Below are positions 1-10,477 of a stretch of 43,229 bases of DNA, piece by piece. A program made the translations under genes and the position numbers. Source of the DNA: Candidatus Gastranaerophilales bacterium (GTDB taxonomy: Bacteria > Cyanobacteriota > Vampirovibrionia > Gastranaerophilales > Gastranaerophilaceae). The DNA is taken from assembly GCA_944324425.1 (NCBI GenBank), contig CALUWE010000016.1, forward strand, positions 1 through 43,229, read 5' to 3'. Every line of letters starts with the position of its first letter. Position 1 is the first letter of the stretch. The notes under the pieces are model-generated. The model worked only from the letters and a program-made list of their open reading frames with translations. It was not told the DNA's origin and did no database searches.

Positions 1-221
1 GTTACTCTGCGGATTTGAACAACTTGTTCTTTCCATTCTGATTCAACAGGTTCTGTTGTTTCAATTTTTCTTCTTCTTGATTGTTTTCTTTGTGGTTTTA
101 ATGTTGTTACTTCAACAGCTTCTTCTGTTGTTTCTTCAACTGTTTCAACCGTTTCTTCTTCTTTTACTTCGTTGTTATCAACTTCAACGGTTTCAATAGT
201 TTCTTTAATTTCTTCGCTCAC
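1..221 (-). CDS. rpsE: 30S ribosomal protein S5, N-terminal part (cut by the left edge)
   Basis: Translating the minus strand from a GTG at 219-221 gives about 73 residues that run off the left edge. The first ~57 residues are a Glu/Val/Thr-rich acidic stretch and then a short Lys/Arg-rich stretch. They are followed by SEWKEQVVQIRRVT, which matches the start of the S5 double-stranded-RNA-binding domain as seen in cyanobacterial-type S5 proteins. The start is supported by a purine-rich GAAAGG about 9 bases upstream and an in-frame stop (TAA) shortly before it. S5 is a small-subunit protein that normally sits between rplR and rplO in the spc operon. Here the upstream neighbour is malic enzyme, so the usual rplR-rpsE linkage is broken. 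The long acidic extension is unusual. Only the first residues of the S5 domain are visible, so the assignment rests on a short match. Confidence 0.72.
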   Translation of the reverse strand, partial: MSEEIKETIETVEVDNNEVKEEETVETVEETTEEAVEVTTLKPQRKQSRRRKIETTEPVESEWKEQVVQIRRV

Positions 222-317
222 GTTTAAGTACCTTTCGATTTAATTAATTACATAAACTCTTTGTTTTTTTATTGCTCTTATAAACAACAAAAAGAATACA
301 ACAAATACCCCTATTTT

Positions 318-1799
318 TTATATTGGGCGTTTATTGAATTCGGTTGTTAAATTTCTGACATGGTCTATAATACATGCTGAAATATTTTTTGCAACCGATT
401 TATCCAAAGGATTTGGAATTATGTAATCATAATCTAATTCTTGCTTTGTAACCATTGAAGCTATTGTTTTTGCGGCTAAAATTTTAATGTCATCCGATAT
501 AATTCTGACTCCCGCATTCAAAACACCGTCAAAAAGCCCGGGGAATACAAGAGAATTATTTAATTGATTGGGAAAATCAGGTCTTCCCGTTGCAACAACT
601 TTTGCGCCGGCTTTTTTAGCTAAATCGGGCATAATTTCAGGGGTTGGGTTTGCAAGCGCAAAAACAATAGGATCATTAGCCATTGTTTCAACCCATTCCG
701 GCCTTAAAATGTTTCCGACAGAAACCCCGATAAAAACATCGGCACCTTTAATTGCATCTTCCAAACTGCCTTTTAAATTTAATTTGTTTGTAAGTTTGCT
801 TATGGCTTCTAAAGACGGATTATTGCCGTCTCTTCCCTGATAAACAACGCCTAAAATATCTGTCATTATAATATCTTTAACGCCCGCTTTTAATAAAAGC
901 CTTGCGATTGCTTGGCCTGCAGCACCTGCGCCTGAGATTACAACTTTTATTTTATTTATGCTTTTATGAACCAAATTCAATGCATTATAAAGGCCTGCCA
1001 GCGTAACAATGGCGGCACCATGTTGGTCATCATGAAAAATCGGGATTCTTGAATTTTGAATTAAGAATTTTTCAACTTCAAAACATTCAGGAGCCTTAAT
1101 ATCTTCCAAATTAATTCCCGAAAAAGAATTTTCCAACAATAAAACAATTTTTTTAATTTTATTCACATCTTGAGTATTTAAACATAATGGCATTGCATCA
1201 ACATCGCCAAGCTCTTTAAATAAAACAGCTTTTCCTTCCATAACGGGCAAACCTGCCGTTGGGCCAATGTTTCCTAAACCTAAAATTGCCGTACCGTCTG
1301 AAATTATTGCAACAGGCTTTCTTGAATCTATTACTTCATTTATTTCGGTTTCAATAACACCGCCAAAGGCACTTCGAAGTTCAACAGGTTCCATATCTTC
1401 TATTTTTAAAGATTCGGGCAAAATACAGCCTTTGGAGCAAGTCGGAATAAATTCATCGTTATCATAAGGCATTCCCTTCATTAAAGTGGTATCAACACCC
1501 ATAAAGTTTGGCATAATGGCATCAATTACCATTTGAAGGTCATCATCAGAGCATTCTCTTATAACAAGCGGGTAAGCATCCGTTGTTCTTGTTTCTTTTA
1601 AAAATATTGCTCTTTTTTTGGATAGTTCATAATCTCTTGATAAAACAGCAACTGAATTTGACCTGTTTGTAAGTTCAAAAACTTTTTCCAAATTTTCTTT
1701 AATTTTAAGGCAGCTTTTTGAAACGCCCGGGGTGTATACAAGAGATAAAATTTTATTATTTTTAACTTTAACTTTTGGAGTTATTTCTATTGCTTTCAT
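318..1799 (-). CDS. NAD(P)-dependent malic enzyme
   Basis: This is a 493-residue protein of the malic enzyme family, which decarboxylates malate to pyruvate and CO2 with reduction of NAD(P). The N-terminal SLVYTPGV motif holds the family's conserved tyrosine region. It is followed by the metal/substrate segment SDGTAILGLGNIGPTAGLPV, the HDDQHGAA motif, and the Rossmann GAGAAGQA motif of the nucleotide-binding domain. The C-terminal domain contains FPGLFDGVLN, typical of the family. It is longer than the usual ~390-470-residue small bacterial form, with extra sequence in the first 130 residues. Its ATG shares one base with the stop of plsY (TAATG), so translation is probably coupled in a der-plsY-malic enzyme run. 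It would supply pyruvate and reducing power in a fermentative cell. The cofactor preference cannot be read from the sequence. Confidence 0.93.
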   Translation of the reverse strand: MKAIEITPKVKVKNNKILSLVYTPGVSKSCLKIKENLEKVFELTNRSNSVAVLSRDYELSKKRAIFLKETRTTDAYPLVIRECSDDDLQMVIDAIMPNFMGVDTTLMKGMPYDNDEFIPTCSKGCILPESLKIEDMEPVELRSAFGGVIETEINEVIDSRKPVAIISDGTAILGLGNIGPTAGLPVMEGKAVLFKELGDVDAMPLCLNTQDVNKIKKIVLLLENSFSGINLEDIKAPECFEVEKFLIQNSRIPIFHDDQHGAAIVTLAGLYNALNLVHKSINKIKVVISGAGAAGQAIARLLLKAGVKDIIMTDILGVVYQGRDGNNPSLEAISKLTNKLNLKGSLEDAIKGADVFIGVSVGNILRPEWVETMANDPIVFALANPTPEIMPDLAKKAGAKVVATGRPDFPNQLNNSLVFPGLFDGVLNAGVRIISDDIKILAAKTIASMVTKQELDYDYIIPNPLDKSVAKNISACIIDHVRNLTTEFNKRPI

Positions 1800-2413
1800 T
1801 AGTTTCTAACCTTATTTTCAGTACCTTTAATCAGCCTTTTTATATTTTCTCTGTGAAGATAAATAATATAAACGGCGGCAATTGCCGCATAAACTGTATA
1901 GCAAACGGGGTTTTTCAGGTAATACATTAAAAAAGGAGCACAAATTAAAGCTATAATTGAACCAACTGAAACATATTTTGTAAAATATGTAATAATTGAC
2001 CAAACAACGGTTAATATAAGCCCCACGTAAAAATTAAGCGCATAAATTGTTCCGATACCTGAAGCTACGCTTTTTCCGCCTTTAAAGCCTAAAAATAAAG
2101 GTTTTGAGTGCCCAATGATTACCATAACAGCTGAAACCACGGCAACAAGCCCCAAAGAATCGCCAAAAGTTAAATATTTTGCAAGCAAAACAGGAACCAT
2201 ACCTTTAATTGCATCTAAAACCATAACGGTAAAGAACCATTTTTTGCCTAAAACCCTTTTAACGTTTGTAGCCCCAGTTGAACCGGAACCGATTGTTCTT
2301 ATATCTTGCCCCGTTTTTGCTTTTACTATTAAATAGCCCGTCGGAATTGAGCCTATTAAATAAGCAACAACTGCAAAAATTAAAATATATGCCCAAAAAG
2401 GAATTGCAACCAT
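1799..2413 (-). CDS. plsY: Acyl-phosphate:glycerol-3-phosphate acyltransferase PlsY
   Basis: This 204-residue integral membrane protein transfers an acyl group from acyl-phosphate to glycerol-3-phosphate, the first step of phosphatidic acid synthesis. The three PlsY signature segments are visible: GSIPTGYL with the following GSGSTGATNV near residues 22-50, GHSKPLFLGFKGGKSVA near 101-117, and the C-terminal HRENIKRLIKGTENK. Several hydrophobic helices separate them. The length is typical. The start codon overlaps the der stop by one base and the stop overlaps the malic enzyme start by one base, giving a tightly coupled three-gene unit. Linkage of der and plsY is common in bacteria, and the attached malic enzyme is less usual. 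Confidence 0.95.
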   Translation of the reverse strand: MVAIPFWAYILIFAVVAYLIGSIPTGYLIVKAKTGQDIRTIGSGSTGATNVKRVLGKKWFFTVMVLDAIKGMVPVLLAKYLTFGDSLGLVAVVSAVMVIIGHSKPLFLGFKGGKSVASGIGTIYALNFYVGLILTVVWSIITYFTKYVSVGSIIALICAPFLMYYLKNPVCYTVYAAIAAVYIIYLHRENIKRLIKGTENKVRN

Positions 2414-3726
2414 TATTTTTCTCCTTTTTCTTTAAAAATAAGCCTTATTGGCGTTCCAAAAAAGCCGAAAGCCTCTCTTAATTTTTTCATTAAATATCTT
2501 TTGTATGAATCTTTTAAAAGCTTCTTTGAATTAACAAAGAAAGTAAAAGAAGGCGGTTTTATTTTAGATTGGGTTGTATAATAAATTTTTAAGAATTTCC
2601 CTTTTTCCGATGTTGGCGGGTTAATATCAACCGCTTCATTTATAATTCTGTTTAGGGTGCTTGTTTGAACCTGTTTTGTTCTTTCATCCTGAATTTCTTT
2701 TGCAAGTTCAAAAATTTTATGCAGCCTTTGGCCTGTTTTTGCGCTTATAAAAATTTTTTTTGCATAATTTAAAAAAGGCGCTTCTTTGTTAATTTCTTCT
2801 TCCACTTTATGTGTGGGGGTATTTTTAATTAAATCCCATTTATTGTATGCGACAATTAAGCCTGTTCCTGCTTCTTCCGTTGTTTGGGCAATTTTTTTAT
2901 CTTGGTCGGATAAACCTTCTTTAGCGTCAATTACAAGCAAAGTTATATCGGCTTCTTTAATTGCTCTTAATGCCCTATCAACGGCAAAGGCTTCAACGCC
3001 GTAATCAACTTTAGATTTTTTTCTGATACCTGCCGTATCAATTAAAATAAATTCTTCGTTATTATATAAAACCGTTGAATTTATTGAATCTCTTGTTGTG
3101 CCTGAAATATCTGAAACTATTGCTCTTTGTTCATTTAAGAGGTTGTTTAAGATTGAACTTTTGCCTGCGTTTGGTTTGCCTGCAATTGCAATTTTAATGG
3201 CGCCTTCAATTTCTTCTTCTTTTTTACTTTCAATATCTTTTGTAACTCTGTCTAAAAGGTCGCCCACACCGCCCGACCCATGGAGAGCCGATATTGGCAT
3301 AACTTCATCAAAGCCTAGAGTGTAAAATTCGCTGTACATTGTAATTTCATCAGGCGAATCTACTTTATTTGCAACGACAACAACTTCTTTTTTTGATTGT
3401 CTTAAAATATCTGCAATATCGTTATCGTATGGGTTTAAGCCTTCTTTAGCATCTACCACAAACAAAATTAAATCGGCTTCATCCACTGCAAGTTTTGCCT
3501 GATGAAAAATGTTTTTCACAAATTCATCATCGTCATTTGTGATAATACCGCCTGTATCAATAATGATGAAGGGCTTATGCTGCCAAATTGCATCAAAATA
3601 AATTCTATCTCTTGTAACCCCAGGAAGGTCATCTACGATAGAGCGTCTTTCGCCTATAATTCTGTTAACAAGGGTTGATTTGCCCACATTCGGGCGCCCG
3701 ACTATTGCAACGGTTTTAGTTTTCAT
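2413..3726 (-). CDS. der: Ribosome biogenesis GTPase Der (EngA)
   Basis: This is a 437-residue tandem GTPase needed for 50S subunit maturation. The first G domain has GRPNVGKST (residues ~10-18), DTGG and NKVD. The second has GKPNAGKSS (~182-190), DTAGIRKKSKV and NKWD. A C-terminal KH-like domain ends the protein, as in all Der proteins. The length is typical. It is the first gene of the der-plsY-malic enzyme run. No Shine-Dalgarno sequence is visible upstream of the ATG. Instead a TAAAAT box lies 7 bases before the start, which would suit a very short or absent leader. Confidence 0.97.
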   Translation of the reverse strand: MKTKTVAIVGRPNVGKSTLVNRIIGERRSIVDDLPGVTRDRIYFDAIWQHKPFIIIDTGGIITNDDDEFVKNIFHQAKLAVDEADLILFVVDAKEGLNPYDNDIADILRQSKKEVVVVANKVDSPDEITMYSEFYTLGFDEVMPISALHGSGGVGDLLDRVTKDIESKKEEEIEGAIKIAIAGKPNAGKSSILNNLLNEQRAIVSDISGTTRDSINSTVLYNNEEFILIDTAGIRKKSKVDYGVEAFAVDRALRAIKEADITLLVIDAKEGLSDQDKKIAQTTEEAGTGLIVAYNKWDLIKNTPTHKVEEEINKEAPFLNYAKKIFISAKTGQRLHKIFELAKEIQDERTKQVQTSTLNRIINEAVDINPPTSEKGKFLKIYYTTQSKIKPPSFTFFVNSKKLLKDSYKRYLMKKLREAFGFFGTPIRLIFKEKGEK

Positions 3727-3784
3727 AAAACTTATTTTACAATAAAAAGAGCCAATTTGAAAAAAAATATTTAATTATATTTTT

Positions 3785-4819
3785 TTAATCCATTAATCCC
3801 ATTTCTCTCAGCTTTTCAACTTGGGCATAATGGTCGTTAGACTGCAAAAATATCATCATAGGGAAGCTTCCCATAAGGTGAACCGTAAATTCATACCCTT
3901 CGCTTGTAAATTTCTTGCCTTTTTTCTGCATTGCTTTTGTATATTTATCTATAATCGTAAGCGTATTTTTAATAGCCAGATTTTTGTCGTCATCGCTTAC
4001 TTTAGGCTCATCCGGATTATAGCTCGGCATTATATATGTATTCAAATATTCAATATTTGTTAGTGCCCAAAGAGCATTCCCAAGGTCATTATCATATTTA
4101 TCAGACATTTTGTCCGTGTCGATTATTTCAATTGTGCCCTTATCTTCATCCAACAGAAAATTGTTTGCGTTGTAATAGTCAAACCTGTATCCGGCATTAT
4201 TAAGAGCGTCAAATTTATCAATTAAAGAATCATAAGCTTCTTCAGGCGTGTCTGCCAAAATTTGAAGGCATTTTGCATAGTGTTCTTTTCTTTCGATTGC
4301 TTCATAAGGAAGCTCGCCTTCTCTTAAATCACCGTTTTCATAATGAATGGCACTTGGCGGGGGGTTTCCGTTTGAAATGCCGTTTTGTTTTTTCAAAACG
4401 CTTATTCTGGGGTCATTTGGGCTGTCTGTTTCCAAAATTGCAACTTCTTGGCCAAAATTACCTTTTAGCTTTTTATCTTCAGTGTCTGTTATTTTATATT
4501 GACTGTAATCTGTTCTTTTGGAATCAAAATAATTTCTTGAAACTCTTAAAACAAAATCATCGTTATTCGGAATTTTATAAACAGAGTGGCTAAAACCTTG
4601 CCCTAAAAGATTTTCTTCACTCAAGGCAGCTTGCAGTCCGCCTTCTAAAAAGCGGTTTTCACCTGCCCATTTTATAAATTCATTATCGGGTTGTTCTTTT
4701 TTTGGCTCGGTTGATTTTACAAAGCAATCATTTTCCATAGGTTTTAATCTTGCTTTTTGTGCTGATGCTTCAAAATCAGGCGAGGTAACTTTTCCCATAA
4801 AAGATATTCTGTTAATCAT
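3785..4819 (-). CDS. Protein-kinase-like protein with N-terminal SFxG-type tag
   Basis: This 344-residue soluble protein is not recognised as a named family but carries kinase-fold landmarks in the right order. These are a glycine-rich loop GQGFSHSVY (73-81), a beta-3-like FVLRVSR with Arg92 where most protein kinases have Lys, and a possible alpha-C glutamate E125 in FGQEVAILE. A catalytic-loop-like FDYYNANNFLL follows, with D214 and N219 at the Asp-x4-Asn spacing, and then a metal-binding IIDTD with D234 in the DFG position. Arg at the beta-3 position resembles choline/aminoglycoside-kinase-type folds, so it could be a small-molecule kinase or a pseudokinase. Residues 1-10 (MINRISFMGK) carry the tag also seen in the neighbouring protein. 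There is no signal peptide or membrane segment. It lies 36 bases downstream of the JAMM-like gene, probably in one operon with it. Confidence 0.6.
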   Translation of the reverse strand: MINRISFMGKVTSPDFEASAQKARLKPMENDCFVKSTEPKKEQPDNEFIKWAGENRFLEGGLQAALSEENLLGQGFSHSVYKIPNNDDFVLRVSRNYFDSKRTDYSQYKITDTEDKKLKGNFGQEVAILETDSPNDPRISVLKKQNGISNGNPPPSAIHYENGDLREGELPYEAIERKEHYAKCLQILADTPEEAYDSLIDKFDALNNAGYRFDYYNANNFLLDEDKGTIEIIDTDKMSDKYDNDLGNALWALTNIEYLNTYIMPSYNPDEPKVSDDDKNLAIKNTLTIIDKYTKAMQKKGKKFTSEGYEFTVHLMGSFPMMIFLQSNDHYAQVEKLREMGLMD

Positions 4820-4855
4820 TTTGTTTTAATTCTTTCTTAATTTGTACATTATATT

Positions 4856-5707
4856 TTATTTGCAAGAACCGTATTCTAAAACAGTTCCGTATCTTAAAGA
4901 AAACTTCTCAAGAAATTTTTTTAATATTTCATTTTCCTGTTCGCTGCCGCTCTTTACCGTACTGATATATTTTATATATTTTTCCATATGAGGCTCAAAT
5001 AAAGAAGTTCCCAGTTCAGAACTTTTATATCTCAAGATGTCATAGGCTTCTTGAGGGTTTTTTGGCACAAAGCCGTTGTAGAGTTTGCGTTTAATTGTCT
5101 GTTCATCATCGGTGCCAAGCTTTTTTGCCAATTTAGCTTCACATATCGATATAAATTCATCATCCATTCCCCATGGCACACCCAAATATTCAAGCCAATT
5201 TTTCATAAACAATTCATCAACTTCATCATGAATTTGAGAAGGATCTTTAAAATTCATAAAGCCGTCAGGCTTTGTCATAGAGCATGTATTGCCGTTTTTA
5301 TCGACAGCAACAACCTTTTTTAAATTCGGATTTGACAAAAACACAATAATATCATTCGGCGAAAGGGGTTTCAAAGTTTCGCCGGGGTGGCCGTGAACAA
5401 TGGTTGTTTCAGGCTTCAATTTATCATATAAAACGGCGCAATTACGCGCTTCGCCCGAATGCTCATACAAAATTTCACCGTCTTTACTTATTGCAACAGA
5501 ATATTCAAAAGGGCAATTTTCTCTCAGTTTTTCGCTGCAAACCGATTTTGCATATTCATAGCTTCGGTCAAATTTTTCCGAATTAGCGGAATCACTCCCT
5601 GTTTTGGCACCATCCGCCTCTTTTAAAGAATCATTGCCTTTTATATTATTTGTACCGAATGAAACCGAATTTATATTATTTGACAAATTTACATTATTTA
5701 AATACAT
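4856..5707 (-). CDS. JAMM/MPN-like metallopeptidase candidate with N-terminal SFG tag
   Basis: The reading frame is open from 5806, but the start at 5707 is preferred. It has a GAGG Shine-Dalgarno 8 bases upstream, and it places the tag NSVSFG (residues 13-18) near the N-terminus as in the neighbouring gene. The resulting 283-residue protein has a core from about residue 66 to 150 with HGHP (H105, H107) followed by seven residues and SPND (S116, D119). This is the HxHP-x7-SxxD zinc-binding pattern of JAMM/MPN peptidases. The required glutamate could be E68, E78 or E82. The C-terminal ~130 residues are helical, charged and unrecognised. No signal peptide is seen from this start. The protein could cleave isopeptide or peptide bonds, but the substrate is unknown. 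It is divergent from gyrB and precedes the kinase-like gene. Confidence 0.55.
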   Translation of the reverse strand: MYLNNVNLSNNINSVSFGTNNIKGNDSLKEADGAKTGSDSANSEKFDRSYEYAKSVCSEKLRENCPFEYSVAISKDGEILYEHSGEARNCAVLYDKLKPETTIVHGHPGETLKPLSPNDIIVFLSNPNLKKVVAVDKNGNTCSMTKPDGFMNFKDPSQIHDEVDELFMKNWLEYLGVPWGMDDEFISICEAKLAKKLGTDDEQTIKRKLYNGFVPKNPQEAYDILRYKSSELGTSLFEPHMEKYIKYISTVKSGSEQENEILKKFLEKFSLRYGTVLEYGSCK

Positions 5708-5801
5708 ACAAGCTGCCTCACATTCACTTAGTATTAAAAATAAAACCCGAAAAAAAATTGCTTGTTTGTTTGTTAAAATATGTTTGTATTTTGCTACATG
5801 A

Positions 5802-5815
5802 AGCACTTTTGTGCT
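5802..5815. promoter_or_regulatory. Palindrome in the divergent gyrB / JAMM-like gene promoter region
   Basis: AGCAC-TTTT-GTGCT is a perfect 5-bp inverted repeat in the 144-base gap between the two divergent starts. It lies just upstream of TATTAT (5820-5825), a possible gyrB -10 box, so it would fall between the -10 and -35 elements, a normal operator position. No clear -35 was found. The bound protein is unknown. It could also be a chance palindrome or a hairpin in the minus-strand transcript. Confidence 0.35.
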
Positions 5816-5842
5816 AGGATATTATAAAGACTTTTTAATTAA

Positions 5843-8299
<2,457 letters not shown>

Positions 8300-8306
8300 T
8301 TTAATT

Positions 8307-8365
8307 TAACAGAAAATTCCATAAAAAAAACGGTCTTAATAATTAAGACCGTTGGAATTCTGTTA
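8307..8365 (-). terminator. Nested hairpin downstream of gyrB; minus-strand intrinsic terminator
   Basis: The inner stem is a perfect 12-bp inverted repeat (8329-8340 with 8342-8353). Read on the minus strand it is followed by eight T residues (the A-run at 8323-8330), the form of an intrinsic terminator. An outer inverted repeat (8307-8320 with 8354-8365, with a 2-base bulge) encloses it. In the gyrB transcript the two could form one long composite 3' hairpin, but there is no T-run on the plus strand. Confidence 0.7.
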
Positions 8366-8468
8366 CGTAATTCCCCGTGTGTGAAGTGAAGGTTAGTGTG
8401 TATTGGTTAGATAGTTCTCTTTTTTGATGTAAACTTAATAAGTTTTAAGTCTCTGCATCCTTACACAT
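8322..8468 (-). ncRNA. Possible small RNA in the gyrB downstream gap
   Basis: The 289-base gap 8300-8588 holds no gene. It contains two intrinsic terminators in the same (minus) orientation. The right one serves the GH10-like gene. The left one therefore needs its own transcript. A TATACT box on the minus strand at 8475-8480 could start an RNA of about 147 bases ending at the left terminator. The body includes a perfect 7-1-7 inverted repeat (8431-8445) and a C/A/U-rich single-stranded stretch (8370-8412). No clear -35 box is seen. The only short reading frame, 7 codons, has no usable ribosome binding site. This is inferred from signals only. Confidence 0.3.
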
Positions 8469-8537
8469 ATATAAAGTATATATGCATTAAATAATTGCCT
8501 ATTTTATTTGTTTTCTTTACAAAAGTTAATAATCGCT

Positions 8538-8569
8538 AAAAGGCCGCCGGTTCTTTATTTTGGCGGCCT
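8538..8569 (-). terminator. Intrinsic terminator of the GH10-like gene
   Basis: The perfect 8-bp stem AGGCCGCC/GGCGGCCT (8541-8548 with 8562-8569) is followed by four T residues on the minus strand, 20 bases past the stop codon at 8589. Confidence 0.8.
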
Positions 8570-8588
8570 CACTTATGAATTTTTAAAT

Positions 8589-10388
8589 TTATTTTTTAGG
8601 AAGAAAAACTCTGTATTTTAAAGCTTCCTGATATTTTAACGGCAGGTGCGCCCAATCAAAAAGAATAATTCCTTCCGATTTTAACCCTCTTGAAACGCTT
8701 ATTTGCTTTAACAATTCTTCAGGCTCCGCATCCATAAACCCGACAAAAAGCCCTGTTAAAATTTTTGTTTTATTTGCAGCTCTTGATTTAACCTCTCTTA
8801 AAATCTTAGAAAACAATTCATTGTCAGAGGTTAAGATTAAAGGCGTCATAGCATCAACAAGGTCTTCTCTTGACCATTTTGCCCAATCTTGCTGCTTTGT
8901 ATCAATACAAACATCATAATCAGGAAATATAACGGCAGAAAACAGAAATTTTCTTCCTTCCGTTGTTTTGTTAAGAGTTTCTCTTGCATTTTTTACATAT
9001 TCATAAACTTTGTCTCTTCTGTATTCGCTCCATTTTTTCCACAAAAGAGTATCAGGTTCAATTTCAACGGGGTCAACTTCGTATAAATCTTTAAATTCGT
9101 TTCTTGCAACCGCAGTATAGCCCCAATGAGATTGTTGATAGTTTTTAACATCTGATTTTTGAGATGTAGGATACCTTGTATAATCAAGGTTAATACCGTC
9201 TACATTGTATAATCTCGGAATTTCATTTAAAAGTTCAACTAAAAAATCGGTAACCTGTTTGTTTGCAGGATCCAAGAAAAATCCGTTATGCTCTGCTTTA
9301 TGCCTTACATAGCCGATAGCATCATAATTTGCAAGATTTTTGTTGCCCCAAGAAGGGTATTTTGAAAGAATGCTTTTATCATCATAGCTTGGGTTAACAT
9401 TTCCTATATAGAAAGACTCAAACCAGCAATGAATTTTAAGCCCTCTTTTATGCGCTTCTTCAACATAAACCGCCAAAGGGTCATACATCAAAAATTTCGG
9501 GTTTTGAATTGTAAGCCCGTATTTTTTCATAACTTTTGAAGGGTATATTGTATAGCCGTGGAAATAAGTTTCTAAGAAAACCTCTTTTATGCCTGTATCT
9601 TGGATTTTATCAAGGGTTCTTTGAATTTCGTATCTGTTTCTCTCAGTCGGTCTTAACCAAACACCCTTAAACTCGTTTTCAATGTATGGGAGTGCATATT
9701 TAATTGCCAAATTTGAAAACCTTATTGAAGATTCGGCATACGGTTTTTTGAGCCTTTCTCTTGAGCGTTCTGCCTTTTTTAATTCACTTTTGGCTTTTTT
9801 AATATAATATGCGGCCTTTTTATCTTCGCTTGTTTTTGTATCTGATTTTTTTGCGTTGTATAAAAATTGTTCGGCTTCTTCTATTTTTGATTTTGCTTCG
9901 TATATGTAACTGTCGGGAATTAAATATGCAATTATATTATTACCGTCTATTATGACTTTCGTGCCGATTTTAAGGTTTTGTTTAATCCAAGTTTTGCTTG
10001 ACCCATGGCCTGAAACAACAAAGCCGTTTTTTGGAATAATGGAATCAGCCCCTGTTAATTTTACGACAACACCGTCTTCAACAACTGCTTCCGTGCCGTA
10101 TTCATTTGTGCCTGTCGTATAATTAAACCCGGGATAATAAACAACCAATTGCCCGGGGCCCCTATGACCGGGGAAGTTTTCACCTGCTTTGTTTATAACT
10201 TCTGAAGGATATTTTGCACTTATTCTTCTTGTTGTAAAAGATAAAAGCTGATGCTTTGAAGATATTTCATCTTTAAGCGCAGCATACGGTATATTTGCTG
10301 AAGGCTGAGCCTGTGCAAAAGCCGCTGTGCATAGTCCGCCAAAAAACAAAGCAAGTAAAATTAAACTTTTTTTAAAAATACCCTTCAT
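8589..10388 (-). CDS. Secreted glycoside hydrolase-like family 10 (GHL10, YngK-type) protein
   Basis: This is a 599-residue exported protein. A signal peptide covers residues 1 to ~26 (KK, a hydrophobic core, then AAFAQA). Residues ~70-160 form an unassigned beta-rich region. Residues ~165-225 are a Lys/Glu/Ala-rich helical segment. From ~240 comes a GHL10/DUF187-type TIM barrel: FKGVWLRP, VFLETYFHGYTIYPS, AHKRGLKIHCWFESFYIG, VDGINLDYTRYP and the late barrel strand EGIILFDWAHL. Proteins of this family act on cell-surface or peptidoglycan-associated glycans, but the substrate is not settled. The acidic residues in DGINLDYTRYP sit where the barrel active site is expected. It ends at a strong terminator, and secG lies upstream on the same strand. 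Confidence 0.82.
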   Translation of the reverse strand: MKGIFKKSLILLALFFGGLCTAAFAQAQPSANIPYAALKDEISSKHQLLSFTTRRISAKYPSEVINKAGENFPGHRGPGQLVVYYPGFNYTTGTNEYGTEAVVEDGVVVKLTGADSIIPKNGFVVSGHGSSKTWIKQNLKIGTKVIIDGNNIIAYLIPDSYIYEAKSKIEEAEQFLYNAKKSDTKTSEDKKAAYYIKKAKSELKKAERSRERLKKPYAESSIRFSNLAIKYALPYIENEFKGVWLRPTERNRYEIQRTLDKIQDTGIKEVFLETYFHGYTIYPSKVMKKYGLTIQNPKFLMYDPLAVYVEEAHKRGLKIHCWFESFYIGNVNPSYDDKSILSKYPSWGNKNLANYDAIGYVRHKAEHNGFFLDPANKQVTDFLVELLNEIPRLYNVDGINLDYTRYPTSQKSDVKNYQQSHWGYTAVARNEFKDLYEVDPVEIEPDTLLWKKWSEYRRDKVYEYVKNARETLNKTTEGRKFLFSAVIFPDYDVCIDTKQQDWAKWSREDLVDAMTPLILTSDNELFSKILREVKSRAANKTKILTGLFVGFMDAEPEELLKQISVSRGLKSEGIILFDWAHLPLKYQEALKYRVFLPKK

Positions 10389-10477
10389 AATTCCACTTTA
10401 TTTTACTCTCAAAGATAAAAACAGCCAAAAATTTAAAGCGTTTTTAACAAAGTCCTCCGCAAAACATCAAAGCAAAT

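Noticed and set aside
10439-10460. GGAGG-like sequence on the minus strand downstream of secG as a small gene start
   Set aside because: The only possible start (TTG) gives a 5-codon frame; it is most likely chance.
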